The notes below the pieces were generated by a model. The model saw only the letters and a program-made list of their open reading frames with translations. It searched no databases and had not been told where the DNA came from. 38,039 nt of DNA from Bacteroidales bacterium (lineage in GTDB: Bacteria > Bacteroidota > Bacteroidia > Bacteroidales > PUMT01), in contig SLKJ01000136.1 in NCBI GenBank assembly GCA_007134675.1, positions 1-38,039 of the forward strand, given 5' to 3'. Positions within the stretch are counted from its first letter, which is position 1, and every line of letters starts with the position of its first letter. The position numbers and the translations under genes are program-made. Positions 16,956-25,466 of the stretch are shown here, piece by piece.

Positions 16956-16971
16956 AAACCGGCAGAGATTA

Positions 16972-18807
16972 TTACTCCACTGTTACAGACTTAGCGAGGT
17001 TTCGGGGCTGATCAATATTGCATTCCCTCAATACGGCAATATGGTATGAGAGTAACTGTAGTGGGATAACCGAAAGCAGGGATGAAAAAATGATGTTGGT
17101 TGATGGAATCTCAATCACATGGTCAGCTATTGAAGCTATCTGTTCATCTCCCTCGCTTACGATGGCAATAACAATGCCTTTGCGAGCTTTTATTTCCTGA
17201 ACATTGCTCACTATTTTTTCATATGATTTATCCCTGATCCCGATCACGACGACTGGCATATTATTATCAATAAGCGCGATGGGTCCGTGCTTCATCTCGG
17301 CAGCCGGATAACCTTCAGCATGAATATACGATATCTCCTTTAGTTTGAGCGCTCCTTCCAATGCAACCGGGAAACAATAACCCCTGCCTATAAAAAGCAT
17401 ACTGCAGACATCTTTGAATCCGGCAGCTATAGACCTGATCTTTGCATCCTGCTTAAGCAGAACCTCTATCTTAGAGGGTATCGAATGCATTTCGCCGATA
17501 AGGGAACGGTATTTATCCCCGGTTATCAACTCTCGTTTATTACCGAGCAGCAGGGCAATCATGGTAAGAACGGTAATCTGTGCGGTGAAGGCTTTGGTAG
17601 AGGCTACTCCTATCTCAATCCCTGCATGTGTGTAGACTCCTGCATGAGTTTCACGTGATAAACCCGAACCTGTGACGTTGCAGATTCCCAGCACCAGTGC
17701 GCCTGCCTCCTTTGCCAGTCTGACGGCAGCAAGCGTGTCGGCAGTTTCACCGCTCTGGGATATGGCGACAACTATATCCTCGGGTCCCAGAACAGGATCC
17801 CTGTATCTGAACTCTGAGGCATATTCAACCTCGACAGGTATGCGGCAGAGATCTTCAATCAGATATTCGCCTATCAGGGCCGCATGCCAGGAGGTGCCGC
17901 AGGCTACGATTATTATCCTGCGGGCATTTTGAATCTGAGTCAAAACACTATGAAGCCCGCCGAGTTTTATATCACTCTGGTCAGGTACAAGTCTGCCTCT
18001 GAAAGTATCAGCAATTGATCGCGGCTGCTCAAAAATCTCTTTCAGCATATAGTGATCAAAGCCATCTTTTTCATACTTGCCGGTTTCAATATTCAGGTTT
18101 TGAAGTGTTATTTTAGGCTCATCAACCTGCAGAGTTTTAAGTATGAGCTCGTCCTTTTTGATTATGGCAACATCGTTGTCGTTCAGATAGATGACCGATT
18201 TGGTATACTCAGCAATAGGCGATGCATCAGATGCGATGAAATACTCGCTGCTTCCTATACCGATGACGAGGGGACTGCTGCACCGGGCAGCAATAAGCTG
18301 ATCCGGCTCATTCCTGCAGATGACAACCAGTCCGTATGTCCCCACCACTTTTGTAAGTGCAAGCCTGACAGCTGCCTCAGCTTTAATATCTCCACTGAGG
18401 TAAATATGCTCTATCAGGTTGGCAAGAACTTCCGTATCGGTATCAGATACAAATGAATAACCATTCCTCTCAAGCTCCTTCTTAAGCAGGTCCCAATTCT
18501 CTATGATACCGTTGTGAATGATAATAAAATGGCCATCACGGGAGGTGTGAGGGTGTGCATTTATATCATTTGGCTCACCATGTGTAGCCCAGCGGGTATG
18601 GCCTATACCAACACTGCCGGTTATATCTTTTCCACTTACATAATCTTCAAGATCCTGTATCTTACCCATACATTTATAGACCTTGGGGGTTCCGTCTAAA
18701 ATTGAGATCCCGGCAGAATCATATCCGCGGTATTCAAGCCTTTTAAGTCCGTTAATGAGGACGGGGTAAGCAGGGTTTGGACCTATATAACCAATTATTC
18801 CGCACAT
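16972..18807 (-). CDS. glmS: Glutamine--fructose-6-phosphate aminotransferase (isomerizing)
   Basis: 611 residues; makes glucosamine-6-phosphate from fructose-6-phosphate and glutamine, the first step to UDP-GlcNAc. The N-terminal glutaminase has the catalytic Cys2 in MCGIIGYIG, then RLEYRGYDSAGI, HTRWATHGEPN and the SDTDTEV segment. Two SIS isomerase domains follow (IIIVACGTSWHAALIGEYL, VAISQSGETADT, then FIGRGYCFPVALEGALKLKEI). The chain ends NLAKSVTVE, the conserved tail. Length is standard. No glmS ribozyme-like leader is visible: the DUF4270 gene ends only 21 bases upstream, so the gene is probably co-transcribed with it. Its product feeds peptidoglycan, LPS and the adjacent wbp pathway. 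Confidence 0.97.
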   Translation of the reverse strand: MCGIIGYIGPNPAYPVLINGLKRLEYRGYDSAGISILDGTPKVYKCMGKIQDLEDYVSGKDITGSVGIGHTRWATHGEPNDINAHPHTSRDGHFIIIHNGIIENWDLLKKELERNGYSFVSDTDTEVLANLIEHIYLSGDIKAEAAVRLALTKVVGTYGLVVICRNEPDQLIAARCSSPLVIGIGSSEYFIASDASPIAEYTKSVIYLNDNDVAIIKKDELILKTLQVDEPKITLQNLNIETGKYEKDGFDHYMLKEIFEQPRSIADTFRGRLVPDQSDIKLGGLHSVLTQIQNARRIIIVACGTSWHAALIGEYLIEDLCRIPVEVEYASEFRYRDPVLGPEDIVVAISQSGETADTLAAVRLAKEAGALVLGICNVTGSGLSRETHAGVYTHAGIEIGVASTKAFTAQITVLTMIALLLGNKRELITGDKYRSLIGEMHSIPSKIEVLLKQDAKIRSIAAGFKDVCSMLFIGRGYCFPVALEGALKLKEISYIHAEGYPAAEMKHGPIALIDNNMPVVVIGIRDKSYEKIVSNVQEIKARKGIVIAIVSEGDEQIASIADHVIEIPSTNIIFSSLLSVIPLQLLSYHIAVLRECNIDQPRNLAKSVTVE

Positions 18808-18828
18808 TTGACCCCGGTTTTTATTTTT

Positions 18829-20148
18829 TTAATGTTTCGTATAGGTCATTTCAAGTCTCGCTCCCCCGAGAGAGTGTTTACTGTTCCTGAAAACAGCCCT
18901 GCCGGCTGTCATAGCCGGTTCCCTGACACCTACATAGAGTGAATTATCTTTACTGTTTCCACGCACAAAAGACTGGACCCAGTTGGTAATGTTCAAACTG
19001 TAGTAACCTGTTTCGGAATTATATGAGCCACCGAAATACTGATCTCCCAGTAACAGGTCTGCTATACGCAAAAGACGGCCGTCGTCCGTATCTCTTTCCA
19101 GCAAAAATATCCTGGCAGGCAGAGGATGTTTCTCATCAACCGCTGTCTGATCGACAGGTAAATACAACCGTGCCATGTTTATGCTAACAGGCATGGAGTC
19201 CCGCCAGGCGGGGAGGAAATCGAAGTCAAGGCGTCCCATCACTCCGGAAGCACCCTGAATATAAAAGACCGAGTCATCTGTTGCAGTCCGCGATATATCA
19301 TCATAAAATACTGCTGTTGTATAGTCCTGTTCAAAAAGATTTACTCTGTTCAGACTCTGGTTGATGACAAAATCATACCTGAAACTGGTATCGGGGGTGT
19401 CATTCCTGTAATAGAGCGAAAGCTTTGAGCCCGGATGGTTAAGGTCAATATTAAAAATAGAGCCGCCACTATCCACCGCATCCGCCTTTACATAAACTCC
19501 CTGAAAATAGTTAACAAAATCCCACATTGACCGTGTAGCGGTATCGGGTGCAAAAAGAAGCTTCTCCTGCAACCTGGTACTGGTTATCGGGATGGCAATC
19601 AGAGTATCTCCTTCAGACGGATCTATGGTATGGACAGCAAGCACATCGGACTCGTATATGATTGCATCTACATCAAAATTTGAAAAATAGCTGACCTGTT
19701 CATCAATATACTCTGTGATCTCATGGACTGTAATCTCCTGCGGTCCGTAGTTTCCGCCATAGGTTCCGCTATAGTACAGGTACAGGATAAGTGAATCGGC
19801 AACCCGGTCGGAACCTAAATTGACGGCATCGAACACTCCGATCTGGGTAATGAAAGAGGCGTACAATCTGCCGAACAGGGGATCGTCCATAGCACCGAGC
19901 AATGATAATGACTGGTTTAGTGCAAAGACTGAATCTGTTTCCCAGACCGATGTGCTTATAATCTCATCACTGTATGAACTAACAACAAACCTGTCACCCG
20001 GAGGCTGCACTTCCAGTCCCACAAAACTTGAGTCATCACATGAGGTAAATGTAAAAAAAAGAGAGGAAAGCAGCAGAACTAAAGTTGAAAATGACCTGTT
20101 CTCAAAAAAATTTATTAAGCCACTTACTGAATGATTACTTCGACACAT
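18829..20148 (-). CDS. DUF4270 family lipoprotein
   Basis: 439 residues. The N-terminal part carries a hydrophobic segment (STLVLLLSSLFFTFTSC) ending in a lipobox-like Cys near residue 37, followed by DDSSFVGLEVQPPGDRF, so a membrane-anchored lipoprotein is likely. Domain marks of DUF4270 include LLGAMDDPLFGRLYASF, ADSLILYLYYSGTYG with the dyad of Tyr, and a C-terminal NITNWVQSFVRGNSKDNSLYV. Function is unknown; members are found only in Bacteroidota. The start overlaps the end of the GT5-like gene by 14 bases, and glmS follows at 21 bases, so the three are probably one operon. The start codon ATG at 20148 is the only one before the signal segment. Confidence 0.88.
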   Translation of the reverse strand: MCRSNHSVSGLINFFENRSFSTLVLLLSSLFFTFTSCDDSSFVGLEVQPPGDRFVVSSYSDEIISTSVWETDSVFALNQSLSLLGAMDDPLFGRLYASFITQIGVFDAVNLGSDRVADSLILYLYYSGTYGGNYGPQEITVHEITEYIDEQVSYFSNFDVDAIIYESDVLAVHTIDPSEGDTLIAIPITSTRLQEKLLFAPDTATRSMWDFVNYFQGVYVKADAVDSGGSIFNIDLNHPGSKLSLYYRNDTPDTSFRYDFVINQSLNRVNLFEQDYTTAVFYDDISRTATDDSVFYIQGASGVMGRLDFDFLPAWRDSMPVSINMARLYLPVDQTAVDEKHPLPARIFLLERDTDDGRLLRIADLLLGDQYFGGSYNSETGYYSLNITNWVQSFVRGNSKDNSLYVGVREPAMTAGRAVFRNSKHSLGGARLEMTYTKH

Positions 20149-20962
20149 TAATAGATCCGTTTAAAATATTATCATAAAAGTCTGAGTATAGATCAACGTA
20201 TTCTTCTGCAGTCTGGTATTTCAAAACCGGTTTATTTTGCTCCATAATATAATCTTTCAGAACAGGATCGACACTCTCAGATCCGATAATTAAGCCATCG
20301 GCATTGGCTATTGCCAGTTTTGAAAGGTTAATGTAACTTGGGGGATTAAGAACACTTACATCCTTGTCGGTAATCCCCTCAAAAATCATTTTTTTCCTGA
20401 TACTTTTGTTAAGTGGTTCGGGAAAATTATCATTATAAACAGAGTAAACTATCCGGGACTGCTGGAAGAGGGGATCTTCACGGTATGCTTTCTTAAGGTA
20501 AAGCGGTACAAGTGAGGTGAACCATCCGTGACAATGAACAATATCGGGAGACCAGCGTAGTTTTTTGACCGTCTCCAGAACGCCACGGGTGAAAAATATC
20601 AGCCTCTCATCATTGTCATCGAAATAAACTCCATTCTCATCGGCCAGGGTGCATTTTCTTTGAAAATAATCTTCATTGTCAATGAAGTACACCTGCATTC
20701 TTGCACATTGGATTGATGCCACCTTGATGATCAGGGGATGATCAGTATCATCTATTATCAGGTTCATCCCCGAAAGGCGGATAACTTCATGAAGCTGGTT
20801 TCGCCTCTCATTTACACAACCATACCTGGGCATGAATGTGCGAATCTCCCGCCCCCGCTCCTGGACACCCTGAGGGAGATTCCTTCCGATAACAGACATC
20901 TCAGAATCAGGAAGATAAGGACTTATCTCCTGAGAAATGTAAAGAACCTTGGTCTTTTCCAT
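20135..20962 (-). CDS. GT5-like protein, glycogen/starch synthase N-terminal domain only
   Basis: 275 residues, against ~470-500 in true bacterial glycogen synthases. The sequence covers just the N-terminal GT-B half: KVLYISQEISPYLPDSEM, GREIRTFMPRYGCVNERRNQ, VYFIDNEDYFQRKC, DIVHCHGWFTSLVPLYLKKA. The KxGGL motif that binds ADP-glucose phosphates in GlgA is replaced by the PYLPDSEMSVIG region, and the C-terminal EX7E half is missing altogether. Databases usually name it glycogen synthase, but catalytic activity as such seems unlikely. I recall the short form as common in Bacteroidota next to panC and DUF4270, which argues against a local truncation. It may act as a binding or regulatory protein; its real role is unknown. 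Confidence 0.8.
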   Translation of the reverse strand: MEKTKVLYISQEISPYLPDSEMSVIGRNLPQGVQERGREIRTFMPRYGCVNERRNQLHEVIRLSGMNLIIDDTDHPLIIKVASIQCARMQVYFIDNEDYFQRKCTLADENGVYFDDNDERLIFFTRGVLETVKKLRWSPDIVHCHGWFTSLVPLYLKKAYREDPLFQQSRIVYSVYNDNFPEPLNKSIRKKMIFEGITDKDVSVLNPPSYINLSKLAIANADGLIIGSESVDPVLKDYIMEQNKPVLKYQTAEEYVDLYSDFYDNILNGSINVSK

Positions 20963-21255
20963 CTAACCACCTGAATTATAAAAATCCCGAAAACCCATCA
21001 CCTGTCATGCTGTAAAAAACAATTAACCTTAAAAGATGTGTGTTCCACTGGTTTGTACAGATTTATCATTTGAAGAAAAGGGCAGAATCTGATTACACAC
21101 CCCAAATCATGACAAATGCAAAGATAATAAAATATTCTATAACTCAATCGGTCCTGTTTCGCTCACAGCTTCTGAACATAAAAACCCCGGCTGAGGCTGA
21201 GAACAAACTGAAATAATAAATATAATTATATTAGCAGAATAAATCCAGCTGCAAA
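20963..21255. other. Divergent intergenic region, 293 bases
   Basis: It separates the GT5-like gene (-) from panC (+). It is AT-rich and must hold promoters for both operons. One TATCTTTG lies on the minus strand (21126-21119), but its nearest TTG is only 17 bases further upstream. I found no convincing promoter toward panC, no hairpin and no small gene. Confidence 0.4.
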
Positions 21256-22113
21256 ATGATAATTGCCAGAACGATAAAACAAGCCGGTTCATTTCTGGCC
21301 AGAATAAGAAAGGAAAAGATGTCTGTGGGACTGGTGCCAACAATGGGGGCTCTTCACAGGGGGCACCTTTCACTTATCGAATGCTGCAGGTCTGAAAATG
21401 CGGTTACGGTTGTCTCAATTTTTGTAAATCCCACACAATTCAATGATCCCAAAGACCTTAAGAATTATCCCCGAAACCTTGAAAAAGATATCAGCAGGCT
21501 GAAGGAATCGGGTTGTGACATGTTGTTTGTCCCCGCCACAAGAACAATCTATCCCCGGCCCGATTTGAGGATCTTTGATTTTGGGGGTCTCGAACACAGG
21601 ATGGAGGGGCAGTTCCGTCCCGGCCATTTTAATGGTGTTGCCCAGGTTGTGAGCCGACTGTTTGATATAATAAAACCTGACAGGGCATATTTTGGAAAAA
21701 AGGATATCCAGCAGCTTGCTATAATCCGCAAATTGACAGCCATGCAAAATTCAGATGTTGAAATAAGGGCATGTGAGACCCTCAGAGAGGATGATGGTCT
21801 GGCGATGAGTTCCAGAAATGTTTTGCTGAGTGCGGAACAACGTGAAAATGCAGCCATCATAAACCAGACTCTCAGGGAAGCTGTCAGAAAAAGAGGAATG
21901 ACGGTGGACGAGCTGAAGAGTTGGGTTGCAGATGTCATCAACAAAAACCCGCTCTTTGAGCTTGAATATTTTGAAATAGTCAACAGCAGCGACCTTCAAC
22001 CGGTAACCGACTGGGCCGGTGGTGAAGATGAACTGGTTGCCTGCATTGCAGTTCGCACCAGCCAGATTCGTTTGATCGATAATGTTTTTTTTCATAATTT
22101 TGCATCATTATGA
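21256..22113 (+). CDS. panC: Pantothenate synthetase
   Basis: 285 residues; joins pantoate and beta-alanine with ATP, the last step to vitamin B5. Nucleotidyltransferase signatures are intact: [15 protein letters not shown] with the HxGH motif, [46 protein letters not shown] and the KMSKS-like MSSRN loop. C-terminal dimerisation domain is present. The stop overlaps the start of panD in an ATGA arrangement, so the two pathway genes are translationally coupled. Pantoate must come from panB and panE elsewhere. Confidence 0.97.
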   Translation: MIIARTIKQAGSFLARIRKEKMSVGLVPTMGALHRGHLSLIECCRSENAVTVVSIFVNPTQFNDPKDLKNYPRNLEKDISRLKESGCDMLFVPATRTIYPRPDLRIFDFGGLEHRMEGQFRPGHFNGVAQVVSRLFDIIKPDRAYFGKKDIQQLAIIRKLTAMQNSDVEIRACETLREDDGLAMSSRNVLLSAEQRENAAIINQTLREAVRKRGMTVDELKSWVADVINKNPLFELEYFEIVNSSDLQPVTDWAGGEDELVACIAVRTSQIRLIDNVFFHNFASL

Positions 22114-22466
22114 TGATAGAGATACTTAAATCAAAAATCCACAGGGTAACTGTTACAGAGGCAGACATTAATTATGTCGGGAGCATAACTATTGATGAGG
22201 ATCTGATGGATGCTGCCAACCTGATAGAGAATGAGAAGGTGCAGGTGGTGAACATCAATAATGGCGAGCGTCTCGAAACATACGTCATAAAAGGAGAGAG
22301 GGGCAGCGGACAGATCGGCATGAATGGCCCGGCAGCAAGAAAGATGACGATCGGAGATATCATCATTATCATATCCTATGCAATGATGAACAGTGAAGAA
22401 GCACGCTCCTTTGAACCCCTGGTTATATTCCCCGAAACACTGACCAACAAACTTGTCACCGGATAA
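22110..22466 (+). CDS. panD: Aspartate 1-decarboxylase proenzyme
   Basis: 118 residues; makes beta-alanine for PanC. The proenzyme self-cleaves at the Gly-Ser bond in NYVGSITID, turning Ser26 into the pyruvoyl cofactor. Also visible are [12 protein letters not shown], where the active-site Lys lies, and the GMNGPAARK segment. Length is typical (115-127 residues). ATG 22110 overlaps the panC stop; the next codon is also ATG, so the start could be 22113. Confidence 0.96.
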   Translation: MMIEILKSKIHRVTVTEADINYVGSITIDEDLMDAANLIENEKVQVVNINNGERLETYVIKGERGSGQIGMNGPAARKMTIGDIIIIISYAMMNSEEARSFEPLVIFPETLTNKLVTG

Positions 22467-23522
22467 GTGAGAAAAAAATTTGTAAATGCTCTAAGGATCC
22501 TCTTTTTTCTCTCGATTGGGATAATTCTGCTTGCTATTGCTTTCAGAGACGTGAGCTTCGAAGATCTGGTCAGCGGACTGAAGTCTGCAAATTATTACTG
22601 GGTCATTTTATCACTGACATTCGCCTTCCTGGCATTCATAAGCAGGGCTTACAGATGGATACTCCTGATTGAACCACTGGGACACAAACCTTCGCCGGAA
22701 AATACATTTTATGCCCTGATGACAGGATATCTGGCCAATTTTATCCTGCCCCGGATTGGTGAGATAACCCGCTGCGGCACTCTGAACCGAACCGAAAGGA
22801 TCCCGGCGGATTCGCTTATGGGTACAGTTATAACTGAAAGAATAAGTGACCTTATTGTTCTGTTGCTGCTTGGTGTATATATCTTTTTCGTTGAAATTGG
22901 ATTTTTCGGCGACTTCCTGTATAACAATATTATGATACCTGTTTACCAGAAAGTCGCCCCCTGGTTCAGCTTTAATCTGTTTATCTACATACTGATCCTG
23001 GCCTCCCTGCTGCTGCTTATACTTTTCTACCGGATCATTGCCATAGTGCTCAGGAAATACAAGATTTTCAGGAAATTTGAAAGAATTACAGCCAGCATTT
23101 TTGAAGGGATGAAATCAGTTTCTCAAATGAAGAAAAAGGGATGGTTTCTGGCACACACCATTTTTATCTGGCTGATGTACTACCTGATGACATGGGCCGT
23201 TTTCAGGGCACTGCCGGTAACTGCCGGACTCGGGGGAAATGCAGTAATGTTCATACTGGTAATCGGGGGTCTGGGTATAGCGGCTCCTGTTCAGGGAGGT
23301 ATAGGGGCCTATCACTGGATCGTGAGTGTCGGACTGGGCCTTTATGATATCTCCAGGGAAGATGGGCTTGTATATGCCACCCTTGCACACGAGTCCCAGG
23401 CACTTCTGATGATAGTGCTGGGCTCAATTTCATTATTTATTGTATTTTTGAAAAACAAAAAAAAACCGCAACCTCTTGTAATAACGACCATATCTGACAA
23501 AAACAATCTCCATAATGAGTAA
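22467..23522 (+). CDS. UPF0104 / lysylphosphatidylglycerol synthase transmembrane-region protein
   Basis: 351 residues, with about eight hydrophobic segments (for example LFFLSIGIILLAIAF, VILSLTFAFLAFIS, LLLLGVYIFFV, IYILILASLLLLILF, VMFILVIGGLGIAAPVQGG). RAYRWILLIEPLG and NFILPRIGEITRC are typical of the family, which covers the flippase-like membrane part of MprF without its cytosolic aminoacyl-transfer domain. An inner-membrane lipid or glycolipid flippase is plausible; the substrate is unknown. The start is GTG, placed directly after the panD TAA with no spacer, and no ATG occurs before the first membrane helix. It overlaps rfaE2 by eight bases. Confidence 0.88.
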   Translation: MRKKFVNALRILFFLSIGIILLAIAFRDVSFEDLVSGLKSANYYWVILSLTFAFLAFISRAYRWILLIEPLGHKPSPENTFYALMTGYLANFILPRIGEITRCGTLNRTERIPADSLMGTVITERISDLIVLLLLGVYIFFVEIGFFGDFLYNNIMIPVYQKVAPWFSFNLFIYILILASLLLLILFYRIIAIVLRKYKIFRKFERITASIFEGMKSVSQMKKKGWFLAHTIFIWLMYYLMTWAVFRALPVTAGLGGNAVMFILVIGGLGIAAPVQGGIGAYHWIVSVGLGLYDISREDGLVYATLAHESQALLMIVLGSISLFIVFLKNKKKPQPLVITTISDKNNLHNE

Positions 23523-24000
23523 ACTAAATATTATAGAATCGAAGATCCTTGAAGGAAAACAGATAGACCGTATGCTGGCCTACTGGAATTTCAAAGATTA
23601 TAAAATAGTGTTCACCAACGGCTGCTTTGATATATTGCATAAGGGACATCTGGATTTCCTGGCAAGAGCTTCGGATCTGGGGGATGTGATGGTGGTCGGT
23701 CTCAACACAGACCGGTCTGTAAGAGCCATAAAAGGGCCGGGGCGGCCCATGCTGGATGAAAATAGCAGGAGAATGCTCCTTGCATCACTCTCTTTTGTTA
23801 CCGCAGTGATACTGTTTGACGAGGAAACCCCGGTAGAGCTGATAAGGCAGGTGCAGCCCGATATTCTCGTCAAGGGCAGTGATTACAGTCTTGAAGAGAT
23901 CGTAGGCCGGGAAATCGTAACGGAGATGGGAGGGGAAGTTTTTACCCTTGACATTGTGAAGGGATATTCCTCGTCGACAATAATAGACAGCCTTAAGTGA
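23515..24000 (+). CDS. rfaE2: RfaE2-like heptose 1-phosphate adenylyltransferase (single domain)
   Basis: 161 residues of the cytidylyltransferase-like family, equal to the C-terminal domain of E. coli HldE. It would transfer AMP from ATP to D-glycero-beta-D-manno-heptose 1-phosphate for the LPS core. Seen: FTNGCFDILHKGHLDFL with the HxGH motif, VGLNTDRSVRAIKGPGRP, and the YSSSTIID loop. ILVKGSDYSLEEIVGRE is typical of RfaE2. The kinase domain is not fused and no kinase gene lies in this window. The start overlaps the UPF0104 gene by eight bases. Related family members make ADP-, CDP- or GDP-activated products, so the sugar is inferred. Confidence 0.88.
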   Translation: MSKLNIIESKILEGKQIDRMLAYWNFKDYKIVFTNGCFDILHKGHLDFLARASDLGDVMVVGLNTDRSVRAIKGPGRPMLDENSRRMLLASLSFVTAVILFDEETPVELIRQVQPDILVKGSDYSLEEIVGREIVTEMGGEVFTLDIVKGYSSSTIIDSLK

Positions 24001-24031
24001 CAATAGTTACTCCTGGATAAGGGCAGACAAA

Positions 24032-25393
24032 ATGGCCAAAACCAAAACTGTGTATATCTGTCAGAACTGCGGAGTCGAATCTCCCAAGTGGATAGGCCGA
24101 TGCCCCTCCTGCAATGAATGGAACAGTTATGTAGAAGAAATCATACCTGCAATTGCAAAGAAGTCGACCCGGGATAAGCTTTCAGCAGTAATGCCGGAAC
24201 TGATATCTGAGATCCCTTCAGCAGATCAGCCACGTATCAACACCCACAGCCGGGAATTTAACCGTATACTGGGAGGAGGTATTGTCCCCGGATCTGTGAT
24301 CCTTTTAGGAGGTGAACCCGGAATAGGTAAATCCACCCTTGCGCTGCAACTGGCTATGCAAATGCCTGACCTGAAAACGCTCTACATCTCTGGCGAGGAA
24401 AGCAGCAGGCAGATAAAGCTCCGGGCCGACCGTCTTAAGCTGCAGAAAGGTGATTGTTATATACTTGGAGAGACCAACCTTGAGGCTATAAATAACCATC
24501 TGAATAACATAAGGCCAGGGTTTATCATAACAGATTCTGTACAGACCCTGCAGACGGATAGCATTGAATCCCCTGCAGGAAGTGTCTCCCAGATCAGGGA
24601 GTGTGCTGCGGGACTGCTGAGATATGCAAAGGAGACGGCAACACCGGTGCTGCTTATAGGTCATATCACCAAGGAAGGCAGCCTTGCCGGTCCCAAGGTC
24701 CTGGAACATATTGTTGATGTGGTGCTTCATTTTGAGGGTGACCACAACCATTTTTACCGTGTTCTTCGCTCAACAAAAAACCGTTACGGGTCAACTTCGG
24801 AGATCGGCCTTTACGAGATGCAGGGCAACGGCCTGAGGGAAATTGACAACCCCTCCGAAATTCTGATTACCAGTCATGAAAATGAAATAAGCGGTGTCGC
24901 CATCTCTGCCATGGTAGACGGAATACGCCCTTTTCTTATTGAGATACAGGCACTGGTAAGCACAGCAGCTTACGGTACCCCCCAGCGGTCATCCACCGGA
25001 TTTGATCTCCGTCGTCTTGGCATGCTCCTGGCAGTACTGGAAAAAAGAGCCGGTTTCAGGCTTTCTTCCAAGGATGTTTTTCTGAATGTGGCCGGGGGAC
25101 TGAAGGTGACAGATCCGGCCACTGATCTTGCAGTGATTACCGCCATACTTTCATCAGACACCGACCTGCCTGTTGCCCGGGAGATATGCCTTGCAGGTGA
25201 GGTTGGCCTCTCGGGTGAGATACGGCCTGTCGGCAGACTGGAGCAGAGAATTGCAGAAGCAGAAAAGATGGGTTTTAAAAAGATAGTGATCTCTTCTTTC
25301 AATAAAATAGTTGGGCATCAGAAAATCCAAAATATCGAAGTCCTGAGAGCAGGAAAAGTGGAGCAGCTGATCAGGATGATCCTGAAGCCATGA
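24032..25393 (+). CDS. radA: DNA repair protein RadA
   Basis: 453 residues; a RecA-like, DnaB-type helicase that extends D-loops and processes recombination intermediates. In order: a zinc finger with C10, C13, C24 and C27 (CQNCG, CPSCNEW), the ATPase core with Walker A GGEPGIGKST (93-102), the RadA-specific KNRYG motif (249-253), and a C-terminal Lon-protease-like domain without the protease dyad (GGLKVTDPATDLAVITAIL, AGEVGLSGEIRPV). The length is standard. It is the last gene of the panC operon, 31 bases after rfaE2, and converges on the PBP gene with no clear terminator in the 73-base gap. Confidence 0.97.
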   Translation: MAKTKTVYICQNCGVESPKWIGRCPSCNEWNSYVEEIIPAIAKKSTRDKLSAVMPELISEIPSADQPRINTHSREFNRILGGGIVPGSVILLGGEPGIGKSTLALQLAMQMPDLKTLYISGEESSRQIKLRADRLKLQKGDCYILGETNLEAINNHLNNIRPGFIITDSVQTLQTDSIESPAGSVSQIRECAAGLLRYAKETATPVLLIGHITKEGSLAGPKVLEHIVDVVLHFEGDHNHFYRVLRSTKNRYGSTSEIGLYEMQGNGLREIDNPSEILITSHENEISGVAISAMVDGIRPFLIEIQALVSTAAYGTPQRSSTGFDLRRLGMLLAVLEKRAGFRLSSKDVFLNVAGGLKVTDPATDLAVITAILSSDTDLPVAREICLAGEVGLSGEIRPVGRLEQRIAEAEKMGFKKIVISSFNKIVGHQKIQNIEVLRAGKVEQLIRMILKP

Positions 25394-25466
25394 TCAGTTA
25401 AAGAACATAAGCCAGTCTATCTGCTTTTGAGGAGTCTTCTGAATAATGTTGATTTAGAAACCATGT

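Noticed and set aside
18808-18828. glmS ribozyme or riboswitch upstream of glmS
   Set aside because: Only 21 bases separate glmS from the upstream gene, too short for the ribozyme, and no such fold can be seen.
20135-20962. Frameshifted glycogen synthase
   Set aside because: The next 14 bases already encode the start of the DUF4270 protein, and no GT-B C-terminal half is seen in any frame downstream; the short form appears to be the real gene.
21119-21146. Minus-strand promoter TATCTTTG for the GT5-like gene
   Set aside because: The only TTG upstream is 17 bases away, shorter than in the other candidates, and the leader would be about 150 bases; support is too thin to list as a promoter.
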